From JAXMEQ01 sp046348225 (GTDB lineage Bacteria > Pseudomonadota > Gammaproteobacteria > Burkholderiales > Burkholderiaceae_C), in NCBI GenBank assembly GCA_046348225.1, contig JAXMEQ010000004.1:255026-319025 (forward strand): DNA of 64,000 nucleotides. The letters run 5' to 3'. A model generated the notes under the pieces. It ran no database searches and was not told the origin of the DNA. It worked only from the letters and a program-made list of their open reading frames with translations. The position numbers and the translations under genes were made by a program. This document shows positions 48,165-56,478 of the stretch, piece after piece. The first letter of the stretch is position 1. Each line of letters starts with the position of its first letter.

Positions 48165-48842
48165 ATGGAAATGCTGCAAGACGCCGACTTCTGGATCGGC
48201 CTCCTCAAGATCATCTGGATCAACATCATCCTGTCGGGCGACAACGCGGTAGTCATTGCCCTGGCAGCGCGCTCCCTGCCCCCTGAACAGCAAAGAAAAG
48301 CCATCCTGTTTGGCTCCGGGGCGGCCGTGGTGTTGCGTATCCTGCTGACAGTGGTCGCGGCCAAACTGCTGGAACTGTCCTACCTGCAGATCGTGGGCGG
48401 GGTCCTGCTGCTGTGGATCGGCGTGCAACTACTGGGTGAAGAGGACGACAACGACGGCGAAGCCAGGGAGGTGGGGGGCATGGCGGCTGCAATTCGGACC
48501 ATCCTGATCGCAGACCTGGTGATGAGCCTGGACAACGTGATCGCCGTGGCGGCTGCGGCCAAGGGCAGCATGGTGCTGCTGATCCTGGGCCTCGCGATCA
48601 GCATTCCGCTGGTGATTTTTGGCAGTACGCTGATGATCAAGTTGATGGAACGCTTCCCCATCATCGTGATGCTGGGCGCTGCGCTGATCGGCTGGGTCGG
48701 TGGTGAAACCATCGCAAGCGACACGGCCCTCAAGGGTTTCGCTGCGGCCAATCCATGGCTCCACTACGTGGCGGCGGCCGCTGGTGCGGCGGCGGTGATC
48801 GGGATTGGCAAGTTCCTCCAGGGACGCGGAAAACACGCCTGA
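48165..48842 (+). CDS. TerC-family membrane protein
   Basis: A 225-residue inner-membrane protein with about six or seven helices. It has the paired family motifs IILSGDNAVVIALAARSLP and LVMSLDNVIAVAAAAKG, which place acidic residues in the membrane. Members are linked to metal (manganese) export and tellurium resistance. I see no yybP-ykoY riboswitch upstream. TGGAGAACTGA precedes the start. Confidence 0.9.
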   Translation: MEMLQDADFWIGLLKIIWINIILSGDNAVVIALAARSLPPEQQRKAILFGSGAAVVLRILLTVVAAKLLELSYLQIVGGVLLLWIGVQLLGEEDDNDGEAREVGGMAAAIRTILIADLVMSLDNVIAVAAAAKGSMVLLILGLAISIPLVIFGSTLMIKLMERFPIIVMLGAALIGWVGGETIASDTALKGFAAANPWLHYVAAAAGAAAVIGIGKFLQGRGKHA

Positions 48843-49054
48843 ATCACACGGCCGCAACCCTGTAACTGCGCCGTTACAGTGCTACTTATTTGCAACAAAT
48901 GGTAGCGTGGCCGTGACAAAGTGCCTTGTCCGGCGCATGCCCGTCTGTTACCTTCGACTCTCGCGGTGTTCCGCCCGGCGTCCCGGAAGCGCCATGTGGT
49001 GGCTCACCCCCAAGAACAAGGGACGTGGTCTGCGAACTGGACAAGGGGCGGGAA

Positions 49055-51853
49055 GTGAGCACATCTTCATCGGCAAAACGCGGCCAGTTCTGGCGGACTG
49101 ACTGGTTTGTTGGCGTACTGGTCATCGTGGCCGTCGTCATCCTGCATCAGGCGACGGACTTCATCGGCACGCTGGAACGCCGCTTCTACGACTTTGCGAG
49201 CACGAGCAGCGCGCGGCAGCCGTCAGACCGGATTGCGGTCATTGCCATCGATGACCAGAGCATCGCCAACATCGGACGCTGGCCGTGGCCACGTGACATC
49301 CATGCCCAGCTGATTGACCAGCTGGCGGCCGCGAAGGCCAAAACCATCGTCCACACGGCTTTTTTCTTCGAGCCCCAGACCGACAGGGGCCTGGTGTTCA
49401 TCCGCAAGATGAAGGAAGCACTGGGGCCTGCAGCCGATCCCGCCAACGCCCAGGGCGGGCTGAGTGAGGCGCTGGCAAAGGTGATCGTGGAGGCGGAGCA
49501 GGCGCTGGATACGGATGCAAAACTCGCGGCCAGCATGCGCAAGGCCGGCAATGTGCTGGTCCCTTCGGTTTTCCTGCTGGGCGAGCCCCAGGGTAAACCA
49601 GACAAGCCCCTGCCGCCTTATGCGCTCAAAAGCGCCGTCGATGAAGGAGCGGGTTTTTCGGTCCCCGCCGTCAAGGGGCAGCAGCCCATTGAGTCGATTG
49701 GATCGGCTGCGGCCGGCATTGCCCACCTCAACCAGCTCAATGATGTGGATGGGGCGGTGCGTGAGGAGCCGATGCTGGTCAACTACTTCGGCAAGGCAGT
49801 CCCTTCGATGGCGTTGCTTGCCGCAGCGCACAGCCTGAATCTGGGCCCGTCGGATATCAAGCTGAATGCCGGTGAATCGGTTCAGATTGGAAAGCTGAGG
49901 GTCAAGACCGACGAGTTTGCGCGCATGTTGCCCCAGTTCTACAAGGGCAAAGAAGGAAAGCCGGCGTTCGCCGTGGACTCTTTCTATGACGTCATTAGCG
50001 GCAAGATACCGGCGGCCAAATACGCCGACAAGATCGTGCTCATTGGTGCCACGGCAGCCGGCGTGGGCGTCCAGTTTCCGACTCCGGGCTATGCCGGCCT
50101 GTCGCCGGCCGAGATGATCGCCCATATCACGTCCAGCATCCTCGGCGAGCATTTCATTGTCCAGCCCGGCTGGGGCTCCTGGGCAGCCCTTGGCGTGTTT
50201 CTTCTGATCTCCGCCTATCTTGTGGCCGCGCTTCCGCGCCTTTCAGCGGGCAAGGCGGCCGTGGTGACGCTGGTGCTGTTCATCGGCCTCTTGGTGGCCG
50301 AGTTCGGGTTGCTGGCGGGGGCATCCATGTGGCTCAAGTTTGTTTTTCCGGCGACCCTTCTGGTGCTCGGACATCTTGCGCTGACGACCAAGCGCTTCCT
50401 GATGACCGAAGCCGGAAAGCTCAAGTCGGATGAGGAGTCAGCGGAAACCAACCGGATGATGGGCCTGGCGCTGCAGGGGCAGGGGCAGCTGGACATGGCC
50501 TTTGACCGGTTTCGCCGGGTTCCGATGAGCGACGCGGTCATGGACAACCTCTACAACCTTGCGCTCGATTTCGAGCGCAAGCGGCAGTTCAACAAGGCGC
50601 AGGCGGTTTATGAGCACATGGCCGCGTGGAACAAGACGTACAAAGACCTGCAGTCCAAGCTCAACAGGGCCAAGAACCTGTCCGAAACCGTGATTCTCGG
50701 TGGCGGCGGCGCCCATCCTGGCGGCACCATGCTGCTGGATGGCGGTGCCGTTGAAAAGCCCATGCTCGGTCGCTATCAGGTCGAAAAGGAGCTCGGCAAG
50801 GGCGCCATGGGGGTGGTCTATCTGGGCAAGGATCCCAAGATCGGGCGGGTGGTGGCCATCAAGACCATGGCGCTGAGCCAGGAGTTCGAAGGCGAGGAGC
50901 TGACGGATGCGCGCGAGCGGTTTTTCCGTGAGGCCGAGACCGCTGGCAGGCTGCAGCACCAGAACATCGTGACGATTTTCGACGCGGGCGAGGAACATGA
51001 CCTGGCCTACATCGCCATGGAATTCCTCAAGGGCAAGGATCTGGTGGATTTCTGCAAGGACGGGCAGCTTCTGCCGATTCCCAAGGTGCTGTCCATCGTG
51101 GCCCGGGTCGCCGAAGCGCTGGCCTATGCGCACAAGCAGAATGTCGTCCACCGTGACATCAAGCCGGCCAACATCATGTATGAGCTGGAGAGTGACACCG
51201 TCAAGGTGACCGACTTCGGCATTGCACGCATCACCGATTCCAGCAAGACCAAGACCGGGCTCGTGCTGGGCACGCCGAGCTTCATGTCGCCCGAGCAGAT
51301 CGCCGGGAAAAAGGTCGACGGCCGCTCGGATCTTTACTCTCTTGGCGTGATGCTTTTCCAGATGCTGTCAGGTGTGCTCCCGTTCCGCGGTGAGTCCATG
51401 GCCGAGCTCATGTACAAGATCGCCAACGAGGATGCACCGGACATCCGCATCATCCGCAAGGAGATCCCGGAACGTCTCGCACAGGTTGTGGCGCTGTCGC
51501 TGAGCAAAAAGCCCGAAGCGCGCTACCAGGACGGCGACCGATTTGCGGCGGATCTGCGCGCCTTGCTCGATGCAGTGCCTGCGACTGCACCGGCTCAGGC
51601 GCCACAGCCCACTGGCGCGACTGCAACAGGTCCGTCGGATGTGCCGGAGAAGACGATGGCCATGTCTGCCGCGCCGGCTGGCAGTTTTGAGGCCACCGTT
51701 GCGGCGGTGGCTGTTCCTGCCAGCGATCAGCCCGGCTATGATGCCACCCAGAAATTGGATGCAGGTGCCATCGACCCCTTTGCCAAGACGGCTGTGATCA
51801 GCAGGGACGGCGCAACTTCGCATCCGGGTGGTGACACCGACGCGAAGGCATAA
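49055..51853 (+). CDS. CHASE2-domain serine/threonine protein kinase
   Basis: A 932-residue transmembrane kinase. One helix (about 12-32) leads to a periplasmic CHASE2 sensor (to about 365), then three helices (about 375-450), a short TPR-like stretch (about 465-545) and a Hanks-type kinase at about 572-840. The kinase has KGAMGVVY, catalytic HRDIKPANIM, DFGIAR and GTPSFMSPEQ. A Thr-rich tail follows (EKTMAM, DATQKL, KTAVI). The start is GTG 49055 behind AAGGGGCGGG; a longer frame from 48926 lacks a signal. First gene of a kinase-phosphatase-FHA-cyclase operon. Confidence 0.92.
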   Translation: MSTSSSAKRGQFWRTDWFVGVLVIVAVVILHQATDFIGTLERRFYDFASTSSARQPSDRIAVIAIDDQSIANIGRWPWPRDIHAQLIDQLAAAKAKTIVHTAFFFEPQTDRGLVFIRKMKEALGPAADPANAQGGLSEALAKVIVEAEQALDTDAKLAASMRKAGNVLVPSVFLLGEPQGKPDKPLPPYALKSAVDEGAGFSVPAVKGQQPIESIGSAAAGIAHLNQLNDVDGAVREEPMLVNYFGKAVPSMALLAAAHSLNLGPSDIKLNAGESVQIGKLRVKTDEFARMLPQFYKGKEGKPAFAVDSFYDVISGKIPAAKYADKIVLIGATAAGVGVQFPTPGYAGLSPAEMIAHITSSILGEHFIVQPGWGSWAALGVFLLISAYLVAALPRLSAGKAAVVTLVLFIGLLVAEFGLLAGASMWLKFVFPATLLVLGHLALTTKRFLMTEAGKLKSDEESAETNRMMGLALQGQGQLDMAFDRFRRVPMSDAVMDNLYNLALDFERKRQFNKAQAVYEHMAAWNKTYKDLQSKLNRAKNLSETVILGGGGAHPGGTMLLDGGAVEKPMLGRYQVEKELGKGAMGVVYLGKDPKIGRVVAIKTMALSQEFEGEELTDARERFFREAETAGRLQHQNIVTIFDAGEEHDLAYIAMEFLKGKDLVDFCKDGQLLPIPKVLSIVARVAEALAYAHKQNVVHRDIKPANIMYELESDTVKVTDFGIARITDSSKTKTGLVLGTPSFMSPEQIAGKKVDGRSDLYSLGVMLFQMLSGVLPFRGESMAELMYKIANEDAPDIRIIRKEIPERLAQVVALSLSKKPEARYQDGDRFAADLRALLDAVPATAPAQAPQPTGATATGPSDVPEKTMAMSAAPAGSFEATVAAVAVPASDQPGYDATQKLDAGAIDPFAKTAVISRDGATSHPGGDTDAKA

Positions 51854-51865
51854 GCCCAGGCATTT

Positions 51866-52651
51866 ATGAATTACGAGTTCTGTACACGCACCGATCCGGG
51901 GCTTGCCCGTGAAAACAACGAGGACTCTGTGGCCGTCGATGAAACCACGCGACTGGCCATTCTGGCGGATGGCATGGGAGGCTACAACGCCGGCGAGATT
52001 GCCAGCGGCATGGCGACAGCATTCATCAAGTCCGAGCTTGGGCGCTGGCTGTCCCAGGCAGGCCGGCATGCCAATGCCAAGGAAGTGCGCCGGGCAATGG
52101 AAATCTGTGTGGACAACGCGAACCGGTCCATCTTCAACGCGGCCAATTCAAATCCGCAATACAGCGGCATGGGCACCACGCTGGTGATGGGCGTGTTCCA
52201 GGACGCGCGCCTGATGTTGGGCCACATCGGCGACTCGCGGTGCTATCGCTTGCGGGAAGGTGAGCTGGTGCAGATCACGAAAGACCATTCGCTGCTGCAG
52301 GAGCAAATGGACGCAGGGTTGATCACGGCCGAGCAGGCTGCGACGTCCACGAACAAGAACCTGGTTACCCGCGCGCTGGGCGTGGAAGATGCCGTGCTTC
52401 TGGAAGTGAATGAGCACCGGGTGGAACCTGGGGACCTGTTTTTGATGTGCTCCGACGGCCTCTCGGACATGGTGGAAGACGGCAGCATTGCCGAAGTCCT
52501 GCGTCACGACGTGCCGCTTGAGCAAAAAGCCGGGCAACTCGTGGATGTGGCCAATGCGAATGGCGGCCGTGACAATATTTCGGTTTTGCTCGCGCAGGCG
52601 CAGAGTGGGTCAAAAAAGCGCGGCTTGATTTCCAGATTGCTGGGAAAATAG
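51866..52651 (+). CDS. PP2C-type protein phosphatase
   Basis: A 261-residue soluble Ser/Thr phosphatase of the PPM family. The metal-binding motifs are present in order: RENNEDS, LADGMGGYNAGE, GHIGDSRCYRLR, CSDGLSDM and GGRDNISVLL. It lies 12 bases after the kinase and should reverse its phosphorylation. The Lys/Arg-rich end (KKRGLISRLLGK) may touch the membrane. Confidence 0.95.
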   Translation: MNYEFCTRTDPGLARENNEDSVAVDETTRLAILADGMGGYNAGEIASGMATAFIKSELGRWLSQAGRHANAKEVRRAMEICVDNANRSIFNAANSNPQYSGMGTTLVMGVFQDARLMLGHIGDSRCYRLREGELVQITKDHSLLQEQMDAGLITAEQAATSTNKNLVTRALGVEDAVLLEVNEHRVEPGDLFLMCSDGLSDMVEDGSIAEVLRHDVPLEQKAGQLVDVANANGGRDNISVLLAQAQSGSKKRGLISRLLGK

Positions 52652-52699
52652 TCTTTGGTATTAATTTCCCGGAAACGTGATTAAAAACAGGAGTCGACC

Positions 52700-53374
52700 A
52701 TGCCGAAAATGATCGTTTCGATCGACGGTGTTGTCATCAAGGAAGTGCAGTTGACCAAGGACCGTACCACTCTGGGACGGCGACCGTACAACGACATCGT
52801 GATCGACAACCTGGCTGTGAGCGGCGAACACGCCGTGCTGCAAATGACGGGCAATGAGGTTTACCTCGAAGACCTCAACAGCACCAACGGCACCTACGTC
52901 AATGGCAAGGCCGTCAAGAAACAGTTGCTGCAGAACAACGACACGGTGGAGATCGGCAAGTACAAGATCAAGTACATCAACGAAGCGGCCAGTGCCGGTT
53001 TTGAAAAGACCATGGTGATCAAGACCGGTGGTGCAGGCCTGGCCGTTCCCGCCCCGCCGCCAGCGGCGGCAGCCCAACCGTCCGCTGCGCCCGCCCTGGC
53101 TGACGGAGCCGGACCCAACGGGAGCATCAAGGTGTTGTCCGGCGCTGCCGCCGGGCGCGAAGTTCCCCTGGTGAAGGTCGTCACGACCATCGGCAAGCCT
53201 GGCGTGGCGGTGGCGGCCATCACCAAGCGTCAGCAGGGCTTTGTGGTCGCCCACGTGGAAGGCGCGAACAAGCCTACGTTGAATGGCGCACCTATCGGCG
53301 GCGAACCGGTTGTCCTCAAGAATGGCGACCTGCTGGAGCTTGCCGGCACGCAAATGCAGTTCGTGCAGGCTTGA
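52700..53374 (+). CDS. FHA-domain phosphothreonine-binding protein
   Basis: A 224-residue protein. The N-terminal FHA domain (about 20-95) has the full pThr pocket: LGRRPYNDIVID, SGEHA, and NSTNGTYVNG. A second, degenerate FHA-like fold occupies about 140-222 after an Ala/Pro linker; it keeps NGAPI and GDLLELAG but not the GR/SxxH pair. Between them is EKTMVI, a Thr motif repeated in the kinase tail. It probably couples kinase output to another partner. Confidence 0.93.
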   Translation: MPKMIVSIDGVVIKEVQLTKDRTTLGRRPYNDIVIDNLAVSGEHAVLQMTGNEVYLEDLNSTNGTYVNGKAVKKQLLQNNDTVEIGKYKIKYINEAASAGFEKTMVIKTGGAGLAVPAPPPAAAAQPSAAPALADGAGPNGSIKVLSGAAAGREVPLVKVVTTIGKPGVAVAAITKRQQGFVVAHVEGANKPTLNGAPIGGEPVVLKNGDLLELAGTQMQFVQA

Positions 53375-53427
53375 AAGCGCCAACACAGCGCCTGCGCAGC
53401 AGCGCACAACAGCGACCTGGGTGACGC

Positions 53428-55677
53428 ATGGGATTACTTGCCAAGCATTGGTCGCGAATCGCGGTAACGTTGATACCGCTGGTCTTCGCGTTGATGCATG
53501 CCAGCGGCGTGCTGCGAATTGGCGTGCTTCAGCGGCTGGATGACATCATCTACGACGCGCGACTGAGGGCTACCATGCCCAGGACGGTGGACGACCGCAT
53601 CGTCATTGTTGACATCGACGAGAAGAGCCTTGCAGAGATTGGGCGTTGGCCCTGGGGAAGAAACAGGCTCGCTGAGCTTGTGAATGACCTGTTCGATCGG
53701 CAGAACATTGCCCTGCTGGGATTCGACGTCGTTTTTGCCGAAGCTGACGAAAGCTCGGGCCTCAAACGCCTGCGCCAGCTGGCGCAGAGCGAGCTCAAGG
53801 ATCAGGCGGGCTTTGCGGACCGGTTGAACCAGTTGCAGGTGGTGCTCGATTACGACGCGTCGTTTGCCAAGGCCTTGGAGAAGCGGCCGGTCGTGATGGG
53901 CTATTACTTCACGAGCGACCGGGACGGCCGGACATCTGGCGCATTGCCCGCTGCGGTCATGCAGAAGGACGCATTGCAGGGGCGTCCCATCAAGTTTACA
54001 AGCTGGAACGGGTACGGCTCGAACATCGAACAGCTTGCCAAGGCGGCGCCCATGGCCGGGTTTTTCAATTCCATCACCGAGGGCGACGGCGTCGTGCGTT
54101 CCATTCCGCTGATCGCGGAGTACAAGGGCCAATACTACGAATCGCTCTCCATGGCCATGTTCCGCATGCTGGTGGGGCTGCCGACGGTCGAGCCGGGATT
54201 TCCGCAAGAACGCTTCATTTCCCGCAGCTACCAGGGGCTCGAAAGTGTGCTGCTCAAGCAGGGTCAGCGCACGCTGGCGGTCCCGGTAGATGATCGCGTG
54301 GCGACGCTGGTTCCTTTCAGGGGGCCGGGCGGCGTCAACGGCGGGTCCTTCCGCTACATCTCTGCCGCTGATCTGCTTTCAAAGCGCATCCCGGCCGGGG
54401 CCCTCAAGGACAAGATCGTCCTGCTGGGTACCACAGCACCCGGGTTGCTGGACTTGCGCGTGACGCCGGTCGGTGAAACGTATCCCGGCGTTGAAACGCA
54501 TGCCAACGTGATTTCCGGCCTGCTGGACGGGAAGATCTTCGTCAAGCCAGACTATGCCGTGGGGTATGAAGTCGTGATTCTGGTGCTGGCTGGACTGGTC
54601 TTGGCGTTCACCCTTCCGCTTCTGACCGCGACCCGCGCCGTTGCCTTGAGTGTGGTGGTGATCGGCCTGCTGGTGTCGCTGAATTTCTGGCTCTATCTCG
54701 GCTACGGTCTGGTGTTGCCTCTTGCGTCTGCGCTGGTCATGGCGCTAACGGCGTTTGCCCTGAACATGAGCTACGGCTACTTTGTTGAAAGCCGCTCCAA
54801 GCGTGAGCTGGCAAACCTGTTCGGAACCTATGTGCCACCCGAGCTCGTGGATGAAATGGTGAAGGACCCCGACAGTTACAGCATGAAGGCCACGAGCAAG
54901 GAGCTGACCGTCATGTTCTGTGACATGCGGGGCTTCACCAAAATGTCGGAAAAGATGGAGCCGACGCAACTGCAGGAGCTGCTCAACGGGGTTTTCAGCC
55001 GGCTGACGGACCTGATTCGTACCAATCGCGGGACCATCGACAAATACATGGGCGACTGTGTCATGGCCTTTTGGGGGGCCCCTGTGGAAACGCCGCAGCA
55101 TGCCCATTTGGCAGTCAAGACGGCCATGGAGATGGCCAATGCGGTACGCAAGATCAATGAGGAGCACCGCGCGAAGGGGATTCCGGAGATTGGTATCGGG
55201 ATCGGCTTGAACACCGGCACCATGTGCGTGGGAGACATGGGCTCGGATATCCGGCGCAGCTACACCGTGATCGGGGATGCGGTAAACCTTGGCTCCCGGC
55301 TGGAAGGGTTGTCCAAGACCTATGGCGTGGACATTGTGGTGAGCGAATCGACCCGCAAACTGGCACCGAACTTTGCATGGCAGGAGCTGGACAAGGTCCG
55401 CGTCAAGGGCAAGGAGCAGGCAGTGGCCATTTTCTGGCCACTGGCGCCCGCCGACCGGCTCGAAAAGGCCCATGCCGACGAACTGAAGACCTGGGCCACC
55501 GTCCTGAAGGCCTACCGGGCCCAGGACTGGGACCAGGCCGATGTGCAACTGCTCAACCTGCAGCGCATGAACGCCAAAAAATACCTTTACGAACTGTATG
55601 CGCAGCGTGTAGCCTCAATGCGGTTGCTGCCTTTTGACCCTGAGTGGGATGGCGCAACCAACTTCGAGACCAAGTAA
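53428..55677 (+). CDS. CHASE2-domain adenylate/guanylate cyclase, class III
   Basis: A 749-residue transmembrane cyclase. It has an N-terminal helix, a periplasmic CHASE2 domain (about 35-375), three helices (about 382-455) and a catalytic domain from about 490. That domain has metal Asp in VMFCDMRGFT and DKYMGD, and the adenine-type Lys plus Asp pair (TIDKYMGD and YTVIGDAVNLGSR), so cAMP is the likely product. It shares its sensor type with the kinase three genes upstream and is followed ten bases later by the phosphodiesterase candidate. Confidence 0.92.
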   Translation: MGLLAKHWSRIAVTLIPLVFALMHASGVLRIGVLQRLDDIIYDARLRATMPRTVDDRIVIVDIDEKSLAEIGRWPWGRNRLAELVNDLFDRQNIALLGFDVVFAEADESSGLKRLRQLAQSELKDQAGFADRLNQLQVVLDYDASFAKALEKRPVVMGYYFTSDRDGRTSGALPAAVMQKDALQGRPIKFTSWNGYGSNIEQLAKAAPMAGFFNSITEGDGVVRSIPLIAEYKGQYYESLSMAMFRMLVGLPTVEPGFPQERFISRSYQGLESVLLKQGQRTLAVPVDDRVATLVPFRGPGGVNGGSFRYISAADLLSKRIPAGALKDKIVLLGTTAPGLLDLRVTPVGETYPGVETHANVISGLLDGKIFVKPDYAVGYEVVILVLAGLVLAFTLPLLTATRAVALSVVVIGLLVSLNFWLYLGYGLVLPLASALVMALTAFALNMSYGYFVESRSKRELANLFGTYVPPELVDEMVKDPDSYSMKATSKELTVMFCDMRGFTKMSEKMEPTQLQELLNGVFSRLTDLIRTNRGTIDKYMGDCVMAFWGAPVETPQHAHLAVKTAMEMANAVRKINEEHRAKGIPEIGIGIGLNTGTMCVGDMGSDIRRSYTVIGDAVNLGSRLEGLSKTYGVDIVVSESTRKLAPNFAWQELDKVRVKGKEQAVAIFWPLAPADRLEKAHADELKTWATVLKAYRAQDWDQADVQLLNLQRMNAKKYLYELYAQRVASMRLLPFDPEWDGATNFETK

Positions 55678-55686
55678 GGACATGCG

Positions 55687-56478
55687 ATGAAGGTACGGGT
55701 GTTGGGCTGCTCCGGTGCCATTGCCAGGGACTGCCGGACCACGTCCTTCCTGATTGATGGCGATGTACTGGTTGATGCCGGAACCGGTGTCGGCGACCTT
55801 GCGCTTGAAGAGATGAAGGGCATCGACCATGTCCTGCTGACCCATTCGCATCTTGACCACGTGGCGGCACTGCCGCTCATGATTGACGCCATTGCCTCCC
55901 AGCGGTCTTCACCAGTGAAGGTTCATGCGCTGCCGGGAACCATTGCTGCGCTGAAGGCGCACATCTTCAACAATGTCATCTGGCCTGACTTCAGCCGCAT
56001 TCCCACGCCGGAAGCGCCGTTCATCACGTTCCACGAGATCCAGGTCGGGCAAACACTAGACATCACCGGAAAGCGCATTGAGGTGCTTCCGGCCGTGCAT
56101 ACCGTACCTGCTGTCGGCTACGCGGTCACGGCCGGGCGGGGGTGTTGGGTGTTTACCGGCGATACGGAGCGAAACCCGGCGTTCTGGCGTCGTCTCAACA
56201 AGATGAACGTGGCCGCCCTGGTGATTGAAACTGCTTTCAGCAACCGCGAGAAGGATCTGGCGCGCCGCAGTCTCCACCTGTCGCCCCATGCACTGGCCGA
56301 GGAACTGGACTGCATCGACAAGGGCAAGAGTTTTCCGATCTTCATCACGCACACCAAGCCCGCCGAGACGGAGCTCATCATGGCGGAGATCCAGCGCTTC
56401 GACCAGACCCAGCCGTTTGGCCCGAACGTGACGCACGACATCCGCTGGCTTCGCGCCGGGCAGGAGTTTGAGCTATGA
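55687..56478 (+). CDS. Metallo-beta-lactamase-fold cyclic-nucleotide phosphodiesterase candidate
   Basis: A 263-residue soluble protein with the MBL fold. It contains HSHLDHVAALP (metal ligands), GDTERNP and the final HTKP. The N-terminal LGCSGAIARDCRTTSFLID and overall length fit class II cyclic-nucleotide phosphodiesterases. It is placed between a cyclase and the motor ATPase and overlaps the latter in ATGA. Degradation of cAMP is inferred from family and context; an RNase Z-like role is the alternative. Confidence 0.82.
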   Translation: MKVRVLGCSGAIARDCRTTSFLIDGDVLVDAGTGVGDLALEEMKGIDHVLLTHSHLDHVAALPLMIDAIASQRSSPVKVHALPGTIAALKAHIFNNVIWPDFSRIPTPEAPFITFHEIQVGQTLDITGKRIEVLPAVHTVPAVGYAVTAGRGCWVFTGDTERNPAFWRRLNKMNVAALVIETAFSNREKDLARRSLHLSPHALAEELDCIDKGKSFPIFITHTKPAETELIMAEIQRFDQTQPFGPNVTHDIRWLRAGQEFEL

